Source: DASSFZ01 sp035292585
GTDB lineage: Bacteria > Chloroflexota > Anaerolineae > Fen-1058
Reading direction: 5' to 3'
Length of the DNA: 64,000 bases
Assembly (NCBI GenBank): GCA_035292585.1
Contig: DATDPU010000138.1
Span: forward strand, 1 to 64,000
In this document: piece after piece, positions 48,680-56,580 of the stretch
Numbering within the stretch: position 1 is the first letter of the stretch
Layout of the letters: every line of letters begins with the position of its first letter
Notes under the pieces: model-generated
Database searches by the model: none
What the model was told of the DNA's origin: nothing
Seen by the model: the letters and a program-made list of their open reading frames with translations, nothing else
Made by a program: the position numbers and the translations under genes

Positions 48680-49393
48680 TTAGTTCTCGCCAAGATAAGC
48701 CTTGCGCACCATTTCATTCGCGCGCAGGTTTGCGGCGGTATCGTTCAGAACGATCGCTCCGGTCTGAAGCACGTAACCGCGATTGGCTACCTGCAGCGCC
48801 ATGTGGGCGTTTTGCTCGACCAGAAGAATCGTCGTGCCCGATGCGTGCAGCTGCCGGATGATGTCGAAAATCGATTCGACCAGCACCGGCGCCAGGCCCA
48901 TCGACGGTTCATCCATCAACAGGATTTTCGGCTTGAGCATCAAGCCCCGACCGGTTGCCAGCATCTGTTGCTCGCCGCCGGACAGCGTGCCGCCATACTG
49001 TTGCACGCGCTCTTTCAGGCGTGGAAACAGGCTGAACACAAATTCCATCCGTTCGGCGATCTCGCTCCGCTTCGTGCTGGTATAAGCGCCCATCTCCAGG
49101 TTTTCGACCACCGTGAGCTTGGGGAAGATGCCACGGCCTTCGGGCACATGGCTGATGCCCCGCTCGACGATTTTGTGCGGCGGCAGGCCGACGATCGACT
49201 GGCCGCGCAACAAGATGTTGCCCTGGCGTGGCGCCAACAAACTTGAAATCGTGCGCAACGTAGTCGTCTTGCCCGCGCCGTTCGATCCGATCAGCGTGAC
49301 GATCTCGCCTTCTTCGACGGTGAGCGAGACGCCGCGCAGCGCATGAATGTGGCCGTAATACGTGTGGACGTCGTGGAGTTCAAGTAGCGCCAT
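48680..49393 (-). CDS. livF: ABC transporter ATPase LivF (operon 2)
   Basis: The 237-residue ATPase has LIGSNGAGKTT (Walker A), TLSGGEQQMLATGRGL (signature) and KILLMDEPSMGLAP (Walker B), with the LivF-type YYGHIHALRGVSL opening. It overlaps LivG2 in TGATG (49391-49395). It is the last gene of operon 2; the tandem-repeat palindrome and a bidirectional terminator follow. Confidence 0.92.
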   Translation of the reverse strand: MALLELHDVHTYYGHIHALRGVSLTVEEGEIVTLIGSNGAGKTTTLRTISSLLAPRQGNILLRGQSIVGLPPHKIVERGISHVPEGRGIFPKLTVVENLEMGAYTSTKRSEIAERMEFVFSLFPRLKERVQQYGGTLSGGEQQMLATGRGLMLKPKILLMDEPSMGLAPVLVESIFDIIRQLHASGTTILLVEQNAHMALQVANRGYVLQTGAIVLNDTAANLRANEMVRKAYLGEN

Positions 49394-50205
49394 CAGGCTT
49401 GCCCCCGCAGGCCGCCTTGCACGCCAATCGACGTGAGGGTTGTGCTGCGCCCCAGATACGCTTCAATGACCCGCGGGTCACTGCGAACTTCGACCGGCGT
49501 GCCTTCGGCGATCTTCTCGCCGTAATCCAGCACCGTGATCTGTTCCGAGATGCCCATCACCACGCGCATGTCGTGTTCGATGAGCAGCACCGTGATGCCC
49601 AGCTCGTCGCGCAGCCGCCGAAACAGCTGCATCGCCTCTTCGGTCTCATGCGGGTTCATCCCGGCCGTCGGTTCGTCGAGCAGAATCAACTTGGGGATGC
49701 TTGCCAGCGCGCGCGCGATTTCCACGCGGCGTTGCGCGCCGTACGGCAGGTTGCGGGCAATCGTATCGCCCTGGCCGATCAGGTCGACGAAGCGCAACAA
49801 CTCGCGGGAGCGAGCCACCGCGGCTCGTTCTTCTTCCTGGAAACGCCGGGTGTTGAAGATGGCATCGGCCGTGTTCTGCTTCAGGCGCGTATGCATGCCC
49901 ACCAGCACGTTTTCGCGCACGGTCATCTCGGCGAACAGCCGAATGTTCTGGAACGTGCGCGAAATTCCCAGCGCGGCGATCTGGTCCGAGCGCAGACCGA
50001 TCAGCTCGTGCCCGTCAAACAGGACGTGCCCCTCTTCCGGCTTGTAAATGCCGGTGATGACGTTGAACAGCGTCGTCTTGCCGGCGCCGTTCGGCCCGAT
50101 CAGGCTGGTGATCGATCCCTGCTCGATCGCGAAATCGACCCTGGAGACGGCGACCAACCCGCCGAAACGCTTCGTCACTTTCTGCGTCTCAAGCAAAGCC
50201 GTCAT
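49393..50205 (-). CDS. livG: ABC transporter ATPase LivG (operon 2)
   Basis: The 270-residue ATPase has KRFGGLVAVSRVDF, LIGPNGAGKTTLFNVITG (Walker A), NLPYGAQRRVEIARALAS (signature) and KLILLDEPTAGMNPHE (Walker B), plus a LivG-type C-terminal tail (VIEAYLGRSTTL). Its ATG overlaps the LivM2 stop (ATGA at 50202-50205). It pairs with LivF2 to drive the operon 2 transporter. Confidence 0.92.
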   Translation of the reverse strand: MTALLETQKVTKRFGGLVAVSRVDFAIEQGSITSLIGPNGAGKTTLFNVITGIYKPEEGHVLFDGHELIGLRSDQIAALGISRTFQNIRLFAEMTVRENVLVGMHTRLKQNTADAIFNTRRFQEEERAAVARSRELLRFVDLIGQGDTIARNLPYGAQRRVEIARALASIPKLILLDEPTAGMNPHETEEAMQLFRRLRDELGITVLLIEHDMRVVMGISEQITVLDYGEKIAEGTPVEVRSDPRVIEAYLGRSTTLTSIGVQGGLRGQA

Positions 50206-51599
50206 TTGGCAGCTCCCTGGACGATCGGCGCTACCGGGGCGGCGCCGCTATCGCTCTCGATGTTCTCCTGTTCGTGCTCCTCCAACTCCATCTGACGACG
50301 CTTGGCCGGCAGGAGACCGGCTGGCCGCTTGATCATCATCACCACCAGGATGATGCCGAAGACGAAGCGCTGGTATTTGGCCGGGTCGAGCTGCGTCGAG
50401 AGCTGCGCCCAGATGCCGCCCTGCTGGCGCAATTGATTGAGCGTCAGCGCCAGATCGGGCAAAATCTTCAAGTTCAGAATGGTGACCAGCCCGGCGCCCA
50501 AAATGACGCCCGGTATGCTGCCGATGCCGCCCAGAATCACCATCACCAAAATGTTGATCGATTGCTGCAACTGGAAGCTATCCGGGCTGACGAACGTGCG
50601 GAAGGAGGCGACCAGCACGCCCATCGCGCCTGAAAACGATGCGCCCATCGCGAAGGCGAGCAGCTTCGTCCTGACCAGCGGGATGCCCATCGCGATGGCG
50701 GCCGTCTCGTCTTCACGGATGGCGATCCAGGATCGCCCCAGGCGTGAATTATCCATACGGGTGACGATGACCACAAAGATACCGATGAGGATCAGCGCCA
50801 GCAGGTAGAAGATCAGGTTGTAAATCAAGCCGGTCAACTGCGCATCGGTGATCGTCGGCCCGGCTACTGCTTTGAGAAGGCCCTTGATCAGGTTGGTGAT
50901 GAAATCGGGCGGCAGGGGCGGGCGCTGGATCGGGGTGATGCCTTGTGGGCCGTTCGTCAGGTTGATCGGCTTATCCAGGTTGAGCGCGAGCACGCGGATC
51001 ACTTCGCCGAATCCGAGCGTCACGATCGCCAGATAATCGCCGCGCAACCGCAGCACCGGCGTGCCGAGCAGGATGCCGGCCAGCGCCGCCAGTCCCACGC
51101 CGAGGAACAAGAACAGCCAGAATAAATTGGGATCGAGCGGGAAACCCTGAAACGGCGGGGCAACCCCCGGCGCGTAATCCAGCTTCCATAATTGCTGCGA
51201 GCCGAAGACGGCCCACAAGTAAGCGCCGACCGCGTAAAACGCGATGTAACCGAGATCGAGCAGCCCGGCAAACCCGACGACAATGTTGAGGCCGACCGCC
51301 AGCGCGCCAAACGCGCAGACCTGAAAGGCGATATCGATATACGACAGGTTGCGCGCGCCCGCGACCGGGACGCTGATCAACAGGAACAGCGCCGCGATGA
51401 TGATCTTGAAGCGCCGATCGGTGTGCGTGGCGTAGAGCAATAGCGGCGTCACCGCCAGCATCAGGAAGACGATCAAGGCGCGCGGCTCCAGGTACACCAG
51501 GAGTGTGCTGAGGACGAGCCACGCGACGGTGACGCTGTACGCGCGGCGGCCTTGATCCAGCCACCCGAACCCTCGTCGAATGCGTTCTCCAATCTTCAT
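50202..51599 (-). CDS. livM: ABC permease LivM (operon 2)
   Basis: The 465-residue permease has about nine helices with LNIVVGFAGLLDLGYIAFYAVGAYLWAVF and the EAA-like RLGRSWIAIREDETAAIAMGIPLVRTKLLAFA loop, typical of LivM. It is longer than average because of a C-terminal acidic tail (LEEHEQENIESDSG) and an internal loop with ANLTNGPQG. Not fused to LivG, unlike operon 1. Confidence 0.92.
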   Translation of the reverse strand: MKIGERIRRGFGWLDQGRRAYSVTVAWLVLSTLLVYLEPRALIVFLMLAVTPLLLYATHTDRRFKIIIAALFLLISVPVAGARNLSYIDIAFQVCAFGALAVGLNIVVGFAGLLDLGYIAFYAVGAYLWAVFGSQQLWKLDYAPGVAPPFQGFPLDPNLFWLFLFLGVGLAALAGILLGTPVLRLRGDYLAIVTLGFGEVIRVLALNLDKPINLTNGPQGITPIQRPPLPPDFITNLIKGLLKAVAGPTITDAQLTGLIYNLIFYLLALILIGIFVVIVTRMDNSRLGRSWIAIREDETAAIAMGIPLVRTKLLAFAMGASFSGAMGVLVASFRTFVSPDSFQLQQSINILVMVILGGIGSIPGVILGAGLVTILNLKILPDLALTLNQLRQQGGIWAQLSTQLDPAKYQRFVFGIILVVMMIKRPAGLLPAKRRQMELEEHEQENIESDSGAAPVAPIVQGAAK

Positions 51600-51618
51600 C
51601 GTGCGCCTCGCGCTGCCT

Positions 51619-52752
51619 TTATGCTTTCTGGGCCACGGTCTGGCCCAGCAGGCCGGATGGCCGGAAGATCAAGATGATGATGAGAATGGCGAAAGTAATA
51701 ATGTCCTTGTACTCGCCGCCAAACGCGCCATTGGTGAACATCGACAGGTACGAGCCGGCAAACGATTCGAGAATGCCCAACACCAAACCGCCCAACAGCG
51801 CGCCGGTCAGGCTGCCGATGCCGCCCAGCACGGCCGCCGTGAACGCGCGCAGACCCGGCAAGAAGCCGGTGAAGGCATTGATGCGGGTAGCCTTCAGCGC
51901 AAAGAGCATGCCCGCCGCACCGCCCAGCGCCCCGCCGATCAGAAACGTAATCACGATGATCGAATTGACGTTGACGCCCATCAGGCTGGCCGCCGATCGG
52001 TCCTGGGCCACGGCCCGGATGGCTCGGCCGACTTTGGTGGCATTGACCAGGTAATTCAACCCGACCAGCATCACGATGGCCACGACGATGACGACGATCG
52101 ATTTCACCTGAATTTGAATGGGCACGTTGGTGCCGGGTGCGCTGAACACGATCGGCGTTTCAAGCGCCCGGATCGACGGGATGATCACGTCAAATTGGCC
52201 CGTCGTGATGCTGAGAATGAACCGGACCGCGTCCTGCAAGAAGAAGGATACGCCAATGGCCGAGATGAGCGGCACCAGGCGTGGCGCGCCGCGCAGGGGT
52301 CGATAGGCGACCCGCTCGACTGACACTGCCAGCCCGCCCGCGACGATCATGCCGGCCATAATCGCCAGGCTGATCACCAGGTATGGCATCAGACCGGTGA
52401 GGTTCGCCACATCTCCCTGGCTCTCCAGCAGCGCCAGTAATTGAATGCCGACGACGCCGCCGACCATAAAAATCTCGCTGTGCGCGAAGTTGATGAACTC
52501 GAGGACGCCGTAGACCATCGTGTAGCCCAGCGCGATCGAGGCGTACACAAATCCAAACGTGACGCCGTCCAGCAAGACTTTCGGTAAGGTTTCGAGGGTT
52601 CGCTGCAGCAGGTCGAACCCCGTCACGTTGCCGCGAAAAATTACCGCAGCGACGACGATGAAGATAGACAACACGCCGCCCGCGCCAACGATGAACGCCA
52701 CGATCTGGCCGAGTGGCAGTAGAATGTATCGGTAGACAGGATTGGTGGACAT
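51619..52752 (-). CDS. livH: ABC permease LivH (operon 2)
   Basis: The 377-residue permease has LLDGVTFGFVYASIALGYTMVYGVLEFINFAHSE near the start, LRAFTAAVLGGIGSLTGALLGG in the C-terminal half, and nine or so helices. The N-terminus has an extra helix (LGQIVAFIVGAGGVLSIFIVVAAVIF). It gives the second half of the channel with LivM2. A palindrome (52790-52818) lies between it and the binding-protein gene. Confidence 0.92.
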   Translation of the reverse strand: MSTNPVYRYILLPLGQIVAFIVGAGGVLSIFIVVAAVIFRGNVTGFDLLQRTLETLPKVLLDGVTFGFVYASIALGYTMVYGVLEFINFAHSEIFMVGGVVGIQLLALLESQGDVANLTGLMPYLVISLAIMAGMIVAGGLAVSVERVAYRPLRGAPRLVPLISAIGVSFFLQDAVRFILSITTGQFDVIIPSIRALETPIVFSAPGTNVPIQIQVKSIVVIVVAIVMLVGLNYLVNATKVGRAIRAVAQDRSAASLMGVNVNSIIVITFLIGGALGGAAGMLFALKATRINAFTGFLPGLRAFTAAVLGGIGSLTGALLGGLVLGILESFAGSYLSMFTNGAFGGEYKDIITFAILIIILIFRPSGLLGQTVAQKA

Positions 52753-52789
52753 TCGCGCGCGCGTCTCCCCGGCCCAGCCGATTAACAGA

Positions 52790-52818
52790 ACCCCCTCTCG
52801 CCGCGAGGGAGAGGGGGT
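52790..52818. repeat. Palindrome between livJ2 and livH2
   Basis: accccctctc and gagagggggt arms with a short GC-rich loop. It resembles the in-frame palindrome at 10617-10659. Position after a binding-protein gene parallels the hairpin of operon 1 (46259-46284). Confidence 0.75.
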
Positions 52819-52842
52819 CCACTACTGATTCGAACCCGAGAG

Positions 52843-54096
52843 CTACTGGGTCTTTCCCGGTGAGGGGAAATCGAACTCGCCTACGATCTCGTTGGTGCCC
52901 CAATCCGCTGCCGTGGCCGCATTTACTTTGATGATAAAGTACTTGGCAACCGGCAAATCGCCAATGTCGTCAAAGGTAATCGTGCCCGTCAGGCCCTCAT
53001 ACGTCAACGCGCGGATCGCTTCAGCTACCTGCTGGCGGGTCGGCTTATTACCGCCGTTGGCATTGGCGGCGTTCTCGATCGCCTTCAGGCAGACGCCCGC
53101 CGAGTCGTACCCTTGCGCGGCGAACGGTTGCGGCCCTGCGCCAAACCTGGCCGTGAAGTCCTCAGCGAACTTGGCCGCCTTGGGATAGGCGCTGGCCGGG
53201 CCGGCGACCGTCGTATAGGCCATGCCGCCGTCGCGGATCAGCGCGTCGCCGGCGATGTTCGCCAGCTCGTTGGTGTCCATGCCGTCGGTGCCCAGGAAGG
53301 TGCCGGTGTAACCGGCGTCGCGCGCCTGCTTGAAGAACACGCCCGCCTGGTTGTAGATACCGCTGAAGAACAGGACGTCCGGGCTGGCTGCCAGCATCGG
53401 CGTGATGAAAGGTTCGAAGTTGGCGGTTTCCTCGGTGCCCTCGAAGCCCAGCACTTCCAGGCCGTCTTCATCAGCCGCCTCGCGGAAGAACTCGGCGACG
53501 CCCTGGCCGTAAGCCGTCTTATCGTGAATGATCCAAACCGACTCGGCGCCCAATTCCTCTAAGGCGTATTCTTCGGCGACCGGCGCCTGCACGTCATCGC
53601 GGCCAACCACGCGGTTCAATTCGGGATAGCCGCGCGTGGTGACGACCGGGTTGGTGTTGGCCGGGGAAACGAAGGCCAGACCTGCCGTGTGATACTCTTC
53701 TGAAGACGGGATCATCACACCTGAGTTCAGATGGCCTACGCCGCACAGAATATCGGGATCGGCGACGATGTTCTTGGCGTTGGCGACGCCGGTATCCGGG
53801 TTGGCTTGATCGTCATACGGAGCCAGCTCCACGGTGAAGCCCAGCGCGGTTAGCGGGCCACCCATCTGTTCGAGCGCCAGCTGCGCACCGTTCTTGATGT
53901 CGACGCCCAACACCGATTGGCCGCCGGAGAGCGGGCTTTGGGTAGCGACCTTGACGGTGCCCTTGGCGCCTTGAGCGCCGCCAGCCGGTGTCCCTCCCCC
54001 TGGCGCGGTCGTTGGGGCGGCTGCCGGCTGGCAGGCTGCTACCAGCAGCGCGCCCACCACCAGCAAGATCAGCATCTTTGCGTATGGGTGCTTCAT
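52843..54096 (-). CDS. livJ: Branched-chain amino acid-binding lipoprotein (operon 2)
   Basis: The 417-residue protein has a lipoprotein signal (ILLVVGALLVAACQPAAA; lipobox Cys near 22), a Gly/Ala/Pro/Thr linker, and a type 1 periplasmic-binding domain with VKVATQSPLSGGQSVLGVDIKNG, CGVGHLNSGVMIPSSEEY, LAFVSPANTNPVVT and VLFFSGIYNQAGVFFKQARDAG. It is divergent from the operon 1 protein, so ligand preference may differ. First gene of operon 2; MITE-2 copy b lies 57 bp upstream. Confidence 0.92.
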   Translation of the reverse strand: MKHPYAKMLILLVVGALLVAACQPAAAPTTAPGGGTPAGGAQGAKGTVKVATQSPLSGGQSVLGVDIKNGAQLALEQMGGPLTALGFTVELAPYDDQANPDTGVANAKNIVADPDILCGVGHLNSGVMIPSSEEYHTAGLAFVSPANTNPVVTTRGYPELNRVVGRDDVQAPVAEEYALEELGAESVWIIHDKTAYGQGVAEFFREAADEDGLEVLGFEGTEETANFEPFITPMLAASPDVLFFSGIYNQAGVFFKQARDAGYTGTFLGTDGMDTNELANIAGDALIRDGGMAYTTVAGPASAYPKAAKFAEDFTARFGAGPQPFAAQGYDSAGVCLKAIENAANANGGNKPTRQQVAEAIRALTYEGLTGTITFDDIGDLPVAKYFIIKVNAATAADWGTNEIVGEFDFPSPGKTQ

Positions 54097-54642
54097 TGAC
54101 TTTCTCCTCCTCGAAAAAGTTTAGCGAAGCGGATCACGGCGGCGATAACGCGCTAGTACCCCGACCGCCTAATTCTGCGGGGTTGGGACGGCAGTTGCAC
54201 TGCCGTCCGCCGCAGGCCCACGGGGCGGCTTCGCACTGCAACTGCGGCAGGAACTATGCAACTTCAAGTTGTCGAAGTACTAGGCGTGCGGGTTTCCAGC
54301 CCGACCTCTCGCCGGCTCGTTGGTGCGCGATATCGTGCGGAGTCAACCACCTCCTTAACAGTGGCCCTCGCTCAACGGGTGACGGAGCACGGCTTTGGCT
54401 ATTATCCTGTTTTGAAACTCTGGGAATTGCCTCCCGGCTGTTGGGAGGCGAATTAGTGGCGTGATTCTATTATGCCTATGCGGGTTTGTCAAGCAAGTAT
54501 CGACGCGCCGGCGGTTTTTCCCCCGATGCTATCTGTTCCGCCGCAGACCTGCACCCTGCAGGAGTGTCGGCGGTCGCCCTACCTGCCTGCCAAGAAAGGG
54601 CGGCAATTGTTAACGGTTCAGGCGCCTCAAACGGAAACTGCC
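54097..54642. other. Intergenic region upstream of liv operon 2
   Basis: MITE-2 copy b (54153-54283) lies close to the livJ2 start. The rest has a gcctccc/gggaggc hairpin (54426-54451) and no credible gene. It must hold the liv2 promoter and the end of the CBS-ACT transcript. Confidence 0.55.
54153..54283. mobile_element. MITE-2, copy b
   Basis: CTAG (54153-54156), body taccccgaccgcc to gtcgaagta (54157-54279, 123 bp), CTAG (54280-54283). Inside are the acggcagttgcactgccgt hairpin and cactgcaactgcgg. It is inserted upstream of the livJ2 start, where it could separate the gene from its promoter or supply one. Confidence 0.8.
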
Positions 54643-55287
54643 CTACGCTTCGCGTGCGTCTTCAATCTCCAGCACCACCGGCTTGAGCGTTTCCAGCAGT
54701 CTCTCTTTATTTATGCCGGCGACTTTGATCATGACCTGGCGATTCGTCGAATCAGTGCCCTGGAACTGCACCAGCGCGATAATGTTGCCGCCAGCGGTCG
54801 CCACGGCCTGAGTGATCTTTGCCAGCTCGCCCGGTACTTCGGGCACCAGCGAGGTTATCCGCACGCCCTTTTCGCGTCCACCGAGCAGCTCCATGAAGGT
54901 TTTGAACAAATCGGTCTCGGTGATAATACCGACGACCGCACCCGTGTGCACGACGGGCAGACCGCCGATCTTGTTATCGACCATGATGCGCGCCGCATCT
55001 TCCAGCGGCGTATCCTCCGTTACCGTGATGACTTTCTTTGTCATCACATCTTCCACCTTGATCTTGCCGAGCAGATACGTGATTTCCCACACGCTCAGGC
55101 TGGTGGCCGGCGAGGGTGCAGCGTGCAACAAGTCTTTGTCGGAGACGATGCCGACCAACCGGCCGTGTTTGTCAACCACCGGCAGCCGGCGGATGTGTTC
55201 TTGCTTCATCAGGTTCAGCGCGTCGCTGATCGAGAGGTCCGGTGCGCTGAGTACCGGGTGACGAGACATGCGTTCTTTGACTAACAT
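54643..55287 (-). CDS. CBS-domain pair plus ACT domain protein
   Basis: The 214-residue protein has two CBS motifs (ALNLMKQEHIRRLPVVDKHGRLVGIVSDKDLL and ARIMVDNKIGGLPVVHTGAVVGIITETDLF) and a C-terminal ACT-like domain from about residue 142 (GVRITSLVPEVPGELAKITQAVATAGGNIIAL). This matches AcuB-like proteins, which sense nucleotides or amino acids; the target is unknown. It is 17 bp downstream of the FmdE-like gene on the same strand, so probably in one transcript. Confidence 0.87.
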   Translation of the reverse strand: MLVKERMSRHPVLSAPDLSISDALNLMKQEHIRRLPVVDKHGRLVGIVSDKDLLHAAPSPATSLSVWEITYLLGKIKVEDVMTKKVITVTEDTPLEDAARIMVDNKIGGLPVVHTGAVVGIITETDLFKTFMELLGGREKGVRITSLVPEVPGELAKITQAVATAGGNIIALVQFQGTDSTNRQVMIKVAGINKERLLETLKPVVLEIEDAREA

Positions 55288-55304
55288 CGATTACCTCCGT
55301 GTAT

Positions 55305-55931
55305 TCACGATCTTTCCAGCATTGACGCTGCTTCCGGGCAAGTGCGTGTCCGCTCCACGCCGCAGTAATAAGCTTCCCCGGCGCAGCTCCGGCACAGCAC
55401 GGCGCCGTCGCGGATCACTTGGCGTTCGTTGATAATCTCTTCGCCACACGCCTCGCATAACGCCTTCATACCCGGCCGGCTGAGCAGCTGCTCGATCGGC
55501 GGCGCAAGCGCGATCGCCTGAACGCTCAACAATGCTTCATCGGGTATGCGCTGATAACCCAGCAACTGGGCTTCCCACAGGCTGCGCGCTTCCGGCGCGT
55601 AGCGGCGCGCCTCGTCGCGCGCTTCCAGCCGTGGCGCGATCCGCACGGCGCGGCCGATGTGTGTATCGACGAATGCGGCGGCGATCTTGCCGAAGTCCAC
55701 GATGCGGAGCGTGCGCCGCCCGATCCGGCAACCGGTGGCAACCGACACGCCATCGGCAAAGCAGCCATCCGTCTCGACCAGCGTGAGGAGACGTTTATCG
55801 GTTTGAGGCAACATCAGGTCGAGTTCGCGCGCCGCGCGCAGACCCATCCGCACGCCAAGCACTTGCTTGGGGCACAAGCGGTTGGCGTGCAGCGCCGCCG
55901 ATGCCTGGAGCAGTTCAACGAGTGAGGTCAT
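55305..55931 (-). CDS. FmdE-like protein with C-terminal zinc ribbon
   Basis: The 208-residue protein has the FmdE-type opening SAALHANRLCPKQVLGVRMGLRAA, then LVETDGCFADGVSVATGCRIGRRTLRI, followed by a C-terminal zinc ribbon (CEACGEEI and CRSCAGEAYY). FmdE proteins accompany molybdenum/tungsten formylmethanofuran dehydrogenases, but many bacterial homologues have no such partner. The role here is unknown; the position in a feo block suggests metal handling. A structured inverted repeat (55961-56095) lies upstream. Confidence 0.8.
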   Translation of the reverse strand: MTSLVELLQASAALHANRLCPKQVLGVRMGLRAARELDLMLPQTDKRLLTLVETDGCFADGVSVATGCRIGRRTLRIVDFGKIAAAFVDTHIGRAVRIAPRLEARDEARRYAPEARSLWEAQLLGYQRIPDEALLSVQAIALAPPIEQLLSRPGMKALCEACGEEIINERQVIRDGAVLCRSCAGEAYYCGVERTRTCPEAASMLERS

Positions 55932-55960
55932 TCTGGTCAGCCCCCGTCTCGATTACTCAC

Positions 55961-56095
55961 TCACCTTACGCAGTTTGCTCCCCGACCGCGTCCCATAGGC
56001 GGTGCAGTGCTCCCGTCGCGGTCGGTTCGGCAACCACCAACGCCCGCGTGGACGCGGGCTTAGAGCAGGATTTGACCGGTGGCTGCGTAAGGTGA
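55961..56095. repeat. Structured inverted repeat between feoA and fmdE-like gene
   Basis: tcaccttacgcag (55961-55973) pairs with ctgcgtaaggtga (56083-56095). On the minus strand the inside also folds: ccacc/ggtgg around cccgcg/cgcggg and gaccgcg/cgcggtc, and tgctc can pair with gagca at a distance. It could be a MITE-like insertion or a cis-acting RNA for the FmdE-like gene. I found no match to riboswitch consensus sequences I know. Confidence 0.6.
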
Positions 56096-56104
56096 ATGAC
56101 TCAT

Positions 56105-56323
56105 TCACTCGACGATGATTTCGTCCGCCACGTCGCGCTCGATCGACAACTCGGTGAAGCCGACCCGCAGCACGTAGGCGGGCTGGCGTTGTTCGAGCGT
56201 GATCTGGGCGCCGGGCGCGATGCCCAACAGGCTCAGGCGATTGAGACGCGCGGCGTTGCGTGTCTTGATCGAAACAACCGTGCCCGATTGACCGGGTCGC
56301 AACTCGCTCAAGCGGCGGGTCAT
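56105..56323 (-). CDS. feoA: Ferrous iron transport protein FeoA
   Basis: The 72-residue protein has the FeoA SH3-like pattern: LSELRPGQSGTVVSI, RLNRLSLLGIAPGAQITLEQ and ELSIERDVADEIIVE. FeoA is a small cytoplasmic partner of the FeoB permease. Its ATG overlaps the zinc-ribbon stop (ATGA, 56320-56323). It is downstream of feoB in the same transcript. Confidence 0.9.
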   Translation of the reverse strand: MTRRLSELRPGQSGTVVSIKTRNAARLNRLSLLGIAPGAQITLEQRQPAYVLRVGFTELSIERDVADEIIVE

Positions 56324-56529
56324 AAGCGACGTGCTCCAGCCGGGCGCCGCTGCCCGATGCGTTCGAGCGTCCGGCGTAGAGTCGCGGCCAGCCCCGATTT
56401 CGATTCATCAACGACTTGATAGCCGCAATTCGGGCAACAGATAATGGCGCAACGCTTGTTAAAGGCGCACGACGTGTGACATCCGAGCTGTGTTTCATCG
56501 AATTCGTAACTGCACAATTGACAGCGCAT
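56320..56529 (-). CDS. Zinc-ribbon protein of the feo operon
   Basis: The 69-residue protein starts at ATG 56527-56529 (gggag upstream). It has CQLCSYEFDETQLGCHTSCAFNKRCAIICCPNCGY, with at least eight cysteines and a conserved His: two Cys-x2-Cys knuckles, likely binding zinc or Fe-S. Small cysteine-rich proteins next to feoAB are common and may aid FeoB. It overlaps feoA by 4 bases. The longer upstream frame comes from the hairpin at 56543. Confidence 0.8.
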   Translation of the reverse strand: MRCQLCSYEFDETQLGCHTSCAFNKRCAIICCPNCGYQVVDESKSGLAATLRRTLERIGQRRPAGARRL

Positions 56530-56542
56530 TCCAACTCTCCCC

Positions 56543-56578
56543 GAAGACCTCGCAGGTTTCCAAAACCTGCGAGGTTTC
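56543..56578. repeat. Hairpin between feoB and zinc-ribbon gene
   Basis: gaagacctcgcaggttt and aaacctgcgaggtttc form a near-perfect hairpin. It may adjust the ratio of feoB to distal gene transcripts. Same stem family as 18726-18795 and 48435-48477. Confidence 0.75.
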
Positions 56579-56580
56579 AA

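Noticed and set aside
54472..55284. Plus-strand frame of 270 codons opposite the CBS-ACT gene
   Set aside because: The minus strand has clear CBS and ACT motifs; the plus frame does not.
55961..56095. Cobalamin riboswitch
   Set aside because: A short aaatcc and cccgcg stretch recalls part of the consensus, but the B12 box and other conserved segments are missing.
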